This document shows positions 36,601-47,389 of a stretch of 64,000 nucleotides of DNA, one piece after another. The stretch's first letter is position 1. The number at the start of each line of letters is the position of its first letter. A model generated the notes under the pieces. The model ran no database searches, had not been told where the DNA came from, and worked only from the letters and a program-made list of their open reading frames with translations. Both the position numbers and the translations under genes were made by a program. Source of the stretch: Pontederia crassipes (lineage: Eukaryota; Streptophyta; Magnoliopsida; Commelinales; Pontederiaceae); NCBI GenBank assembly GCA_030549335.1, contig CM060194.1, positions 15,812,171-15,876,170 on the forward strand, read 5' to 3'.

Positions 36601-39600
36601 AAAAATAATGTGCCACCTTTCAAATGGTGATACAAGGGTTTCCAGGTCACCCTTTCAGTTTTCTTCTGAGCTACGGTCAAAGTTTGAGTAAGCTGGCTTC
36701 ATGAAAGCCCAAAAGTTCCAGAAGAATCTCCTTCCATCCTATGCAATGACATTACAAAATAAACTCCCCAAAAAAGTTCCTTTTCGAGATATTCAGTTAT
36801 ACTTGACCTAAATTTATGCGCCAATAAACAATATTTACTTGTCCTGATATGGATAATGAATAGGCATTGACATTTTGACATGATTAGCATTATGCGTTGC
36901 TGATCATGTTCCTATATTTTATTTTCCTCAAGAAAAAAAACAGCACCAGCAAGTTTGGTAGCTAGGACTGAGGAAGTAATAGATCAAAGTCTCTTCTGCA
37001 AGAAAGCTAGCATGAAACGTCCCAGCCCCAAGTCTGCCTCAGGCAGCCCCTGCCGGCGGCGCCACCCCATCTCCGGAGGTCCCTGTCAGCGGCGCCACCG
37101 CGTTCCCGACATTCTACACCCCATTCCATCCACCATGCATCGCAGGGAGCAGCGCTCAGCTGATGGATGGACCACCCTCACCCGTTGCTGGCGACACCCA
37201 TTCTCGTCACCGGCCATCAACACACTGCTACAGGTGCCTAGAGGAAGGCCACTTTGCGTGCCAGTGCTCTGGTCATCTGCACTGTCTTTGGTGCAGGTGC
37301 AGGGGCGAAGGTCACCGGAGGTCATCCTGTTCCCGCATCACGCCAACATGATCGCCTGCTACACTGCAGAGCAAGTCCACTTCTGTGGCGACAAACGACC
37401 TCCAGTCTCACCATCCCCTGGTCACCCGAGATCCAACATGGCGTAGACCTCCATAACGGCTGTATCATCGGCGAGGTCAGCGGCACCTCCCCTGCCTCAG
37501 CAGTGCTTCGCTCGGCAGTCATTGCTGCGTGGGTGTTTCTCACCAGCACGGCTGGTCCCAGGTTCAGCGCAGCAACGTGACATCCTTCTAACAACTCTGA
37601 CAAGCATCCAGCCGCAATTTTGGATCACATGACATCCCGGGGTCAGAGCAGCAATGTGACATCCTTCTAACGACTCCAACAAGCATCCTGACAAAGGATG
37701 GAGCACGGCACGAAGACAGCACTGCCGGGGATTGCCGTTCAGTTGACATCCCGGGCCTGCCCCTTCACCTTCAGCGGCCAGAGATTGCTGGCAGTGACGA
37801 GCACCTTGGCAAACCCATCTCCGTTGCCCTTCCTACACTTGGACTGTCAGACCTATCGACCACCTCTGTCGATGTTGATCTCCATACGGACTGCTCCATG
37901 CCAGAGTCAATGGTCCTCTGTGTGGGCACCGACAGGTTTGTACTCCAACTGCAGCTCTCTGTGTGTGCCGCCACATGGGCAGAGGTGGTCGCCGGCCAGT
38001 CGTTCTCGTCGTCACAATCGTCGCAGGCGTCAAAGAGCAGGACGCCTGCAATCCAGTCTAGCGCAAGCATGCCGCAGCATGTGTTGATCATCCCCTAGCC
38101 CTAACCCGGACCCAACCCGCCGCCCCTCCGGTCACCAGCCCCAACCACTGATCGCACCTGAAACCCGCCCACTACCTTCCGCCTCTTCCCAGCTCAAGCC
38201 CGAACTGCACTCTTCGAACCCCAACCCAAGCCCAACACCTCCACTTCACAAACCGCAGCCCAGCCGCCCTCATGCCTGGTCTGAGCCGCCTGCGCAACCC
38301 CGGATCTGGTGTTCTGGTGTCGAGTCCCACCGAACCTAAATTCCTCCTTCCTCTTCGACAACCCCGTGACCTCGCCCACCCCTAAATCCTCCGGCAGCTC
38401 ACCGACCAATGCCGACGACACGCACTAGCCGCCAACGCCACCACCGCCAATGGGCCAGTCGCCCGAGCTGCCGGTGCTGACGCCACTGGCTGAGACGCGG
38501 CACTCACCAGCCAGCGGTACCATCCGGTCATCCTGGTCTGATGATACAGAGGAAGGAGGACTCCACCTCGCCGGGAAGGCAGACGAAAAGGTCCAGCGAC
38601 GGCAGATGCCGCCGGCGGGCACATCCGCGATCGGAGATGGCATATGGAGTGGTGTCATTACAGAGCCCTCACAAGGGAAACGCCCAATGCTGAAGATAGC
38701 CTGGCCACTCAGTGGAGTGACTTGGTGACTCAATGAAGGTTCTCATATGGAATGCATAGGCCTGAGGACGCTGGAGGCGCCGGACCTTGGGGCACTACCT
38801 CAAGGAGTGGGAGGTGGATGTGACCCTTCTGCAGGAGACCAAGGTGGCTGATTACAACTTGGGGATTTGAGCCCAGATTGGGGGCCTGCGCACGTCGGAA
38901 CACCACTCTCTCTATTGCCAATCGGGAGGTGGCATTATTGCACGGCAGGCCTTCCTATGGAAGGTCGACTTCTCCAAAGCATACGACACTATCTCATGAC
39001 TTTCTTTGGCATTCATTGCAGGTTAGAGGCTTCGAGTCCTGAATTGCCTAGATGAAGCGTTGCATCACTATCGCTTCATTCTCGGTTTTGGTCAATGGGG
39101 CGAGGTCGGCTGACTGGGTGCAGCCACAAAGAGGAGTCCGTTAGGGCTGTACTCTGGCTCCCACGCTCTTCGTCCTACCAGCCGACACTCTCGCTACCCA
39201 AGCATCTTGTGCGGCTGGCCTCTTAGGCAATTTTGCCGGGGGCCTTGTTTCTCTCCTAGAGTATGCAAACTACATAGTGTTCTTCATTGAGGGCTTTGAA
39301 CAAGAGGTTCGGGGGGTAGCCACACACATAGAACTTTTCGGCGCGATGACCAGGTAAACTAGTCCTCTTTCATCCCCTTTGGCATGGTTCCCAAGGAGAA
39401 CCGATGTACACTCCGAGTAGCACCGCATTGATCACCTATTTGAGCCTTCCTCTCTCCGACCGCCACATGGACTCCCATGGGTGGACCCCCGTCATCGAGC
39501 GCATGGAACATAGGTTCTAGGGCTGGAGCTCATGATTTCTATCTAGGGGCGGCCAACTTATCCTTCTTCGCTAGGTCCTCTTGGTGTTTCCGACATACTA

Positions 39601-42600
39601 TATGACGGTTCTCCGGACAACAAATCAGGTTATTTGGACTCTTAGACAATTTTTTTAGGAGCACAAAGTTTTCAGCGGTATTCACCTTGTCGCGTGGAGA
39701 AGTGTTTCTCCTAACCCGATTGGTGAGGCGGATCATGGGGCCTGAAGACAGCCTATGGCATTTGGTCTTCTTCACTTGCTATGGGCGCGACCTATCTTGG
39801 GAGTCGAGAACAGTTCTGCCCCGCAGGGCCCCATCTTTTTGGTGGGGAGTGGCGGCACTAGCCCCGTAGATACGCCCACTCATGACTTCCTCACTCGGCT
39901 CCGGGGTGGACTTCTCCTTTTGGCATCACGACTGCTCAATGGGAGTCACTAGCAAAGGCGCTCCCTCACTCAACTCTCTCGGACCAGCGCTTTACTGAGC
40001 TCTTGGCTCTCCATGAGAGGATCGCCTCCTACCGCCTGACCACTCCAGTTCTGACACATGGACATGGTTATCGGAGTCCTGGTCGGCACACAACCTATAC
40101 ATATGCTTCTTCCTTCCTGATATGGTAGTGTCAGAGGATTTCAAGATGGACTGCAAACTCATTCAGCGATCTTAGATACCACTGAAAGTCAAGATCTTTG
40201 CTTGGCTCATGCGGTGTGACAAGATTCTCACCAGGAGGTACAAGGTGAGATGAGCGCTCCACACCGACACATCTTGCGTTTTGTACGGCGAGGCAAAGGA
40301 GGACACCACCCACATGTTTTTTGCATGCCCCACATCCCCCCCTCTTGGTTTTTTATGGGGAGCGATGCCAGATTGAGCGTATTGTACACCACATCTACTT
40401 TCTTCTTCGGGAGTGAGGTTTTGGCTAGTTGATGAACTTTTCCTTATTTTGTTGCTCTCTATTAAACCCTAGTGGTCATCCTTTTGCCCCTAAAAAAATA
40501 ATAACTTGGGATGACTACCCTCTTGCTAGTCATCCTTTCTTATTTCAAAAAAATAATAATAATAACTTGACCCCACTGTCTTTCTTCGTTTTCTCACTAT
40601 TTATATCTTTTTAAAATTTGTATATTTCTTTTTTTTTAGAAGGTAAAATTTGTATATTCTATATCTCATTTTTTAAAAGATGAACATTCTTTTCCTTCCA
40701 TTTTGACCCAGTACATTTTACATGATGTGCAATCTTCCAAAAGTAACCTCTCTGCATAAGATCTTCAAAGAAACCTCAACACTGGCAAGAATTTCCCAAG
40801 ATGTCCTTTTTGCTGTAAGAGAACTCCCTCATGCATCACTTGAGGCAAGTTCCATGTGTCAAAAACACCTCCCCCTTCAGATCACAGAAGGGATGTAATT
40901 CAACACATGCCTTGAGACATCAAATAGAAGGCAATGAAACACTTGGGCATTCCTAATCCAATTATTATAGGTAACTAGATTTCAGGCAACTAGATAACAT
41001 GAATGCTCTTCATTATAGGTAGAATGCCAACAAAAACACACCCATAACCTAGATAAATACACACTCTAGAAGATAGCAGGTATATAATCATGCCAAATTA
41101 CTATAAAAAAGTGAGGGACTCCGTAGGACATGTTATATTTCCGACATACTTTGTTTCACTCCTGCAGCAGATACTAGATTAACAGTATGATTTACTGGCT
41201 TTTGGATGAAACAGTTGGTACTAATATGAGGTTGCAATTTTAAAGACAACTTAAAGAGAAGCATCTGAAAGAACAAAATTAGAAGAAATAGATCATGTAG
41301 TATAGTAATTAACCTCATGGAATGATAGGTTATCCCTAACAAAAGGAAAATGATAATGTAGGGAGAAAGAGGCAGAATGTAAAAGAAAGCATGATAGTTG
41401 TACCTTCGGCGGACCCAAATGGAGTGTTGGCATCACCAAGACCTACACAAAAATATAAGACACTGAACCATGAATGATTAAATAATAAAGATTCAAGATT
41501 GGATAAGCCATCTTATAAGCAAGCCTGTATACTTAAAGGGAAGTGTTATGAGTTTTTTTTAGAGGAATTGTATGAGTTATGACATAAACCAATACACAAA
41601 ACCAAACTCGGTAGTCATCCTTTTTCTTCTCAAAAAAAGAAAAATCAATGCGCAAAAAATTGCGGCCTCGAAGAGGAAATTGATTAATTTAGAGGATAAA
41701 ACCACCGAACATTATGGTATAACCCAATAGTTTTAATTAACTCCACACAAAACAAAAGAAAACATGGCAATACGTAGATGTTCAACTATTTGTACATATC
41801 TCTGTATGAAGATCTCCGATTCAGCTTTCGAGGTATAGAATCAGAAGATCCTTGCAAAAGCCACTATGCACTAGGCATTTTGTTTTAAGAAAATTACATG
41901 GAACTCAATTCTGCATCAAGATTGAAGTTATCAGTTATATTTTTTGCTCTCCCCGAAAACCGCATTTTTTTAACCCATGTATAAGGAACTGAAAAATAAG
42001 AAAAAAAGAAATCTTTTCTAATTCTAAAAGTTTCAAAAAAGAAAACAAAATTCTCCTCAAAAAAAAGAAAAGAAAAGAAAAGACAAAATGGGTCATCAAA
42101 ATACCTATGATGTGACTCTCAACTTTTCTAATTATAATTATGCCCTCTCAAAAAAAAAAACATTTTCTAATTATGCAAGCTTTCTTTCATAACTTCTTTA
42201 AGAAGTTCTGAATCTAATGATTGTTGCAGTGCAATTAAGCCTTGATGTGAGTCTAAACTCGAATGCCCCTTATGATGGGCAGCCCAACATGCGCACCTTG
42301 TACCATAGGACTATGATTGTACATTTGCATCTTTATGAAGGCTGACATTACAAAGCAAACAACTTCTCTGGCTAATTTTGTGAAGCATTAGATATTAATA
42401 CTGAAATAACAGATAATTTCAGTTACTTTTTTCAGTGCATTCTGCCGATAGAATAGTGCCTTTTGTCTAGGATAATCCAAAGTCTAACTTCGAAACCATC
42501 ATTCTAAGGAGTAAAACAGGTAATAGCTTAATAGGTAACAATATGGCAGTCCAAGTAGAGAACAAAATGAGACTTGCCCGGCAGCAAAAAGAAATCTCTA

Positions 42601-43366
42601 ATTGTGGCCAATGCATATTTGCACAGGATCATGAAACGAAGTGATAGGCCATCTTAATTTGCATCAAAATTAAAGTTTGGAAAAATGCTAATATAAAGAT
42701 ACCTTTATCAGAAAACTGCAGGTAAGTGTCGACTTTGGACACTGCTGTAGCAGCGGAGGCACATTTGAACCCGGGACTCTTGTTCCTGGCCTTGAGCAGC
42801 TCATCAAGCTCCTTATAGTAAGACATTTTGGCAGACCCGCTCCCTTTGGCCTGCTGGTGCTTAGCCTTCTTGAACTCTTTGAGAAGATTGCGCCATTTGT
42901 CAGTGCACATGGTCGGCGACCTATCAAATCCCTTCTCTCTCATTCTCGTGGAGATCTGCTCCCACAAGTGCTTGTTCGATTTTGAAGTATTGAACAGCCC
43001 GTCCAGCTCCCGGCGGAGGCTGATAAGACTGCGAGTCTCCTCCTGCACCCAAGTCTCCGCGCGCTTCTTGGGCGCCTTCACCTCATGGTCCTCGCTGCTA
43101 CTCTCCGCCAGAACCATCACCATCTGTTGTTGCTGTAGCTGCGACGGCGGCGGCAATCCTGGTCCCTCGCCATAGAACCCGACGCCGCCCCTTGGCTTCT
43201 CAGTCAAGTACATGCCTTCAGACGGCTCCGCCGGCAACGCCACTCCCTCCACCGCCGCTGCCGCCGAGGAGGCTTCGTCGTCGAGGGGCGGTGACGGCGG
43301 CGGCCTGCGTTGGAAGGAAGGGAGGGGGGATTGGGAGAGGTATTGGTCTAAGGTGAGGAGAGACAT
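33673..43366 (-). CDS. GT-1-type trihelix transcription factor
   Basis: Five exons, 5' to 3': 43366-42703, 41442-41404, 35756-35622, 34802-34581, 33881-33673; 1,269 bp encode 422 residues, all GT/AG. Residues 1-100 are Ser/Pro/Ala-rich with a short Gln run. Residues about 101-172 form the trihelix DNA-binding domain ([10 protein letters not shown] to KKAKHQ), with the three core tryptophans at W106, W135 and W158. The C-terminal half is the conserved GT-1 tail: [42 protein letters not shown] and [13 protein letters not shown]-1/GT-4 factors are nuclear and bind GT elements such as GGTTAA in light-responsive promoters. Intron 3 is 5.6 kb and holds a LINE in antisense; the coding exons are intact. 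Confidence 0.95.
34898..35077 (-). mobile_element. Au-type SINE, copy 3
   Basis: Minus-strand Au SINE from AACTCCGCCTATG (35077) to the CAA tail at 34898, with the CACTAGGTGGGGTCGGC block. It lies in intron 3-4 of the trihelix gene, in the gene's own sense. The 3' side abuts ATCAGAGGAACAAACAA (34881-34897). The matching copy is not at the SINE 5' end but at 35543-35559. Confidence 0.88.
35078..35542 (-). other. Extra 465 bp between SINE 5' end and distal repeat
   Basis: Begins with TTTTTCTCCTC and A-rich runs that look like a LINE tail, then plain AT-rich sequence. Together with the SINE it lies between the two 17-bp repeats at 34881-34897 and 35543-35559. It could be a 5' transduced flank, a second element, or intron sequence trapped between repeats. 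Confidence 0.4.
36000..36032 (+). mobile_element. Possible micro-insertion, 17 bp
   Basis: TTTCTTTA (36000-36007 and 36025-36032) flanks TTCCCTCAAAAAAATCT. The repeat is short and low in complexity, so this case is weaker than the others. Confidence 0.35.
36319..36377 (-). mobile_element. Micro-insertion, 31 bp, with 14-bp duplication
   Basis: CAACTGCTTTGTTT (36319-36332 and 36364-36377) flanks a T-rich insert. On the minus strand it reads CCCCCTCAAAAAA followed by repeated TAAAAAA units. Confidence 0.7.
36436..36475 (+). mobile_element. Micro-insertion, 12 bp, with 14-bp duplication
   Basis: AGTAGAACCTCCCT (36436-36449 and 36462-36475), exact, flanks CTTCAAAAAAGA (36450-36461). Confidence 0.72.
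36950..40496 (+). pseudogene. Decayed L1-type LINE in trihelix intron 3
   Basis: Non-LTR retrotransposon, antisense to the host gene. ORF1-like part: two Cys/His knuckles near 37,226-37,335 ([14 protein letters not shown] and [16 protein letters not shown]) and Pro-rich sequence to about 38,450. The endonuclease start is at 38,733 (MKVLIWNA, stop, then [19 protein letters not shown]). A deletion joins it to reverse transcriptase at about 38,960 ([11 protein letters not shown]). The catalytic YADD box is replaced by YANY near 39,262. A zf-RVT-like end ([11 protein letters not shown]) is near 40,300. Many stops and frameshifts; it cannot make active protein. The 3' end has GTGGTCATCC and a short A-rich tail. 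The 5' boundary is approximate. Confidence 0.8.
40497..40569 (+). mobile_element. Short LINE 3'-end copy nested in the LINE tail
   Basis: AATAATAACTTG (40497-40508 and 40558-40569) flanks 49 bp. The insert opens with a perfect hairpin, GGATGACTA (40509-40517) and TAGTCATCC (40527-40535) around a 9-nt loop, then a pyrimidine-rich stretch and A tail. Confidence 0.7.
40612..40658 (-). mobile_element. Micro-insertion, 17 bp, with 15-bp duplication
   Basis: TAAAATTTGTATATT (40612-40626 and 40644-40658), exact, flanks an insert reading CCTTCTAAAAAAAAAGA on the minus strand. Confidence 0.7.
41547..41578 (-). mobile_element. Micro-insertion, 16 bp, with 8-bp duplication
   Basis: TATGAGTT (41547-41554 and 41571-41578) flanks TTTTTTAGAGGAATTG; on the minus strand the insert ends CCTCTAAAAAA. 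Confidence 0.5.
41586..41657 (+). mobile_element. Short LINE 3'-end copy with diverged 16-bp duplication
   Basis: The insert (41602-41641) contains CTCGGTAGTCATCC, then TTTTTCTTCTCAAAAAAA, the clearest view of the LINE 3' terminus. Flanks AAACCAATACACAAAA and AAATCAATGCGCAAAA match at 13 of 16 positions; all three differences are transitions. Confidence 0.6.
42049..42093 (+). mobile_element. Possible micro-insertion with AAAAG-expanded tail
   Basis: Short ACAAAAT repeats flank TCTCCTCAAAAAAAA followed by GAAAA units. The flank is only about 7 bp of A-rich sequence, so chance is possible. Confidence 0.35.
42124..42176 (+). mobile_element. Micro-insertion with a CCTCTC-A(10) tail
   Basis: TTTTCTAATTAT (42124-42135) recurs at 42163-42174, followed by GC on the right and by AATTATGC on the left. 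Between lies CCTCTCAAAAAAAAAA. The exact breakpoint is ambiguous. Confidence 0.5.
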
Positions 43367-43872
43367 CGCGGGAAGGCAAAGCCCATGGCAAGCAACAGCC
43401 GACGGGAAGAGGGCGAGGCGAAGGAAAAAAAAAAGGTGGAATTTTTATTGCAGGTGACCTGTGAGAGTGATTCCTTTTTGCCGAAGGGGGGAAGGAGGAG
43501 GAGCTCACGGCGGAGCGTGTGATCTTTTATTTTGTTCGCGGTGTCAGTTTTGTTCGATTAGGTTGGGGGGCAGTGTTGGTTTTTAATTTGTTTTAATTTA
43601 ATTTCCACAACTTATTCTTTTTTTTTTCTAACTACTTTGCCCAATTTTAATGTATAAATTAAACAACTTTAATATTTATTAAGTATTTGTTAGAAATAAA
43701 TATATAGCATAATTATAAAAATATTTAATCCTTGACAAATGTTTAACGGGGTTCTCATATTTATTAAAATATCTTTTTAAAGATAAAAGAGTTTAAAATT
43801 TGCATTTTTATAAAATCATTAAAAGCCTTCCGATCTTAAAAAAAAACTTTAATTTGAACTTTTATCACTTCT
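43367..43872. other. Trihelix gene leader and promoter region
   Basis: 43,367-43,560 is GC-richer and probably contains the 5' leader (pyrimidine-rich on the minus strand). From 43,560 the sequence turns AT-rich. No unambiguous TATA box recognised. Confidence 0.4.
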
Positions 43873-44447
43873 TACGTTTGTTTGGAAAGGGTATAACTTT
43901 CATTTATTCTGTCAAACACGTAATTTCAAGTTCTTTATTTATTATATTTTAATTAATAAAATATCGTTATATTTTAATTAATAAAATATCATTATTTACT
44001 ATTGATTAAATTATTTTTATATTATCTTAAATAATAATAAATTATAATATTATATTTATTAATATAATATTATGATGCTTATAAAATAAATTCTTTATAA
44101 TTTAATATAAATATATTTTATAAAAATTATAATATTAATAACACAAGTAAAATAATAAATTATAATATTATTATTTTTCATAAATTACAAAATATAATAT
44201 TAACATAAATATTTTTCATAAACTATAAATTTTAATTTTAATATAAATATTTTTCATAAATAATATTTAATTTACTATCATTTTATACATAATAGAATAA
44301 TAAATTATATAATTAATTCTTATTTTTTATTCAAACATCTATTAAAATTTATTTATCATATCAACTTTTTATATTCTCATCATTATACTTTTTATCCCAA
44401 CATCACATCTAAATTTTTCTATCAAATCAATTCTCGAAAACTAAGAA
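43873..44447. mobile_element. AT-rich MITE, copy A
   Basis: Head with ACGTTTGTTTGGAAAGGG, AT-rich body, and a tail (44,320-44,440) sharing ATCAACTTTTT, CTCATCATTATACTTTTT and CAAATCAATTCTCGA with the copies at 46,400, 49,335 and 49,990. Confidence 0.5.
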
Positions 44448-45841
44448 AAACACAAATTCCCAATCGGATGGAACTGATCCATGCTCTATTTATAATAGGA
44501 AAAAATATTTTCATAAAAAAAGAGTCGGATTAATTATTTTTCACAGACATATGTATATGTATATATATATTATTACTTTTTCTTACACGTACATGATTTT
44601 AATGAAGCCAGTAATATTTGCTAGTGAAATATTAAAAAATAAAGATAACAATTACACATATAAACGCTATAGAGAAGAGAAAAAGAAATTGAATTTTATT
44701 TATTATTTATTCGCACACATGCTTGGATAGTTGGATGGCACACACACAGGAAAAGAAAACATTAGAATGAAATAAGTAATATCAATGATTTTTCGTTACA
44801 TTACGAGAGTCATTGATTTTTCATTTTACGTTCATTCATATCAAATTTCGAACTACTACCCAATAATATTGGCTTATCATATTTTATACTTCTAATTTAC
44901 TATAATTTCATGTTTTGCTAATATAATTATTTTATTGATTAACATCATTTTATAATTATTGATCACTTCTAATTTACGAAATAATGTTTATGCCATGCGT
45001 ATGCTCTTAATTTGACAATATGGCTGCCTGAAGTGGTATCATGAGTAGAATAATATAATCATATACTTTTACGTATACCTCAGAATGCTATTTACTATAT
45101 TTAATATTAAAATATTCAATTGATTTTAACTTGATTTTTCAATATTCCTATTATGATTTCGTATTAATATGGATCAATTGATTTCTCCTTGAGGCCCAGC
45201 TCAAGGGGAGGCCACCCAAGCAATTGTTTGAGGCTTCACCCCTAAATAAGGCCCATTAATCATGCATCATTAACAAAATAATACTAAACTAATATTAATA
45301 TTTAATAATTTAACATCTTTATTAATTTTAATCATCAATAAATATGTATATTATCTTCTATTTCCATTCACCTAAATCATATTAACTTATAACAATAAAT
45401 AATTTTTATCTTTTATATCCAATTTATGAATTCGTTTCATATTTAATTCATTGCCAACAATCAATAATACTTCAATTTCTCTTAAAAAATAATATTTGAA
45501 TTAAAATGTTTCATAATGAAACAAATAATATTTGTATTACTTTTTTCGCAATTAACATTGATTTTATATTTTACATTGAAAAGCTACACTCAAATTCTTC
45601 TTTTTTATATTCATAAACTAATTGTTTTTAAAGATAAAATTGTAGATTTTCGTATCAAAAATTTAAAATATATTAATAATTTTATTTATATCAAAATAAA
45701 ATTTATAATCTCGCTTTAGGCCTTCGAATCTCTAGAGCCGGTCCTGCTCTCCTTGAACTTGTTGGATTCAGCTTGCAACGTTGAAAGTTATACGCATTTG
45801 AGAGAAAAAATAATAAACGAACGCTAAGATGGGAAATATGT
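44448..45841. other. AT-rich spacer
   Basis: No gene seen. 45,190-45,270 and the segment ending near 45,745 are slightly GC-richer and share the words GGCCC/AGGCC, suggesting a decayed element between them. Confidence 0.35.
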
Positions 45842-46564
45842 TAGGCTGCGTTTGGCAACACGGAACAAATTGAATGTTTTGATTGTTCTGCCAAACGCAT
45901 CTATGTGATAAGAACATTAAATATTTCCGTCACGTGACTTCGTTCAGAACATTTGGCCAAATGTTCCAGTCGAAAGTTCTTGTCGAAAAAGTTCTTGCCG
46001 AATTTCATGTCATTTCAGTAGTCTTTTTTACTTTTTTTTCAAATTTCATCTATTTTTTAATTATTTTAATGTTTGGGTTATATAATTTAGAATATATTAA
46101 TACATTATTAGGGATATTATAAAATAATTTATTAAATGTTATTAATTAAAAATTATAAAATAATTAGTTCTAATAATTAATAAAATTTTTATTAATTAAA
46201 CTATTCAATTATTTTTTAAAAAAATTATATTATATTTGTATCTTAAAATGTACATAAATTATAATATTTAAAATATTTAATCAAAATAAATAAAAATAAT
46301 ATTAATAATATAATGATTTACGTAAATTATAATATTAATAACATATTTTTATTTATTATAATTTTATACTTCATAAAATAATAAATTATATTCTTAATTC
46401 TCTTTTTTTATCCAAACATTCACTAAAACTTATCCATCAAATCAACTTTTTAAATTCTCATCATTACACTTTTTCATTCAAACACCAATTCAAACTTTTC
46501 TATTAAATCAATTAGTTATCGAGAACTAATGTTCTCTCAATATTCCCGTACCAAACACAATCTA
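45842..46564. mobile_element. AT-rich MITE, copy B, with palindromic head
   Basis: Imperfect terminal inverted repeat: TAGGCTGCGTTTGGCA at the left; TAGATTGTGTTTGGTA is the reverse complement of the right end. The head carries TTCTGCCAAACGCA, CACGTGAC and the perfect palindrome GAACATTTGGCCAAATGTTC (45947-45966); the body is AT-rich and the tail is shared with the other copies. No clean target-site duplication seen, so the superfamily is open. Confidence 0.65.
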
Positions 46565-47389
46565 TAGGAATAGAAACATTAATATAATAGTACTTATGGA
46601 GAGAATATTATTCTACTTTCAAAGCTTAATTATAGGCACGTGAAAAAAGTGGGAAACCAGACCTGTTAAAATATAAGCTTAACCCTAGGATAAAAAATAA
46701 AATGTAAGAAACTATACATACAAAGTGTAGTTACAAGTTTTTGCATTTTTCTGGTCGTCTGTAAAAGAACTGAAGTCAGACTTTGAATTTGATTTTTTTA
46801 ATCTCATAATTAAAATATATCAATTTCTTTCGGTGGATATGTATATGCCATTTTTTTAATTTTCACAGGAATATTTGAAATGATTGGATAAAAATTTAAC
46901 TTCATTATTATCTAATTAATTTATATCATCTTAAGTCACAACTGTTTATCACTTTACCCAACCCTCTTGGTACATATATTTTATAATTTGTTTGTTCTTG
47001 GCTGTGTTTGGCTTGACGAGAATTTGGGAACTTTAGTTCCTAGACCTTCATTAACGCGACGACGCGTTTGGACAAAGTTTTGGCAGATGTATTAGTTCTA
47101 ATTTGTTCTTGCAAGTGTTTGGTTCAATTGTTCAAAACTTTGGGGTTGCATTTAGTTGGAAACAAAACGCGAGAACAAAACGTTGTTCTGCCAAATAGGT
47201 TGTGTGACGGTCACGTGACCTTCGGCCGAAATATTTGGCCAAATGTTCCGTCCAAAAGTCGGCAAGAACTTTTGGGCTGCATTTGGCGAGTCGGAACAAC
47301 CCAGAATATTTGATTGTTCTGCCAAACACAATCAAATGTTCTGGTGGGGCCCGCCAGAACATTTGTTCAGGTCAACTACGATTGTTCTC

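Noticed and set aside
36955-37446. 163-codon frame in the trihelix intron as an independent gene
   Set aside because: It overlaps the LINE ORF1 region; the zinc knuckles are in another frame, showing frameshift decay.
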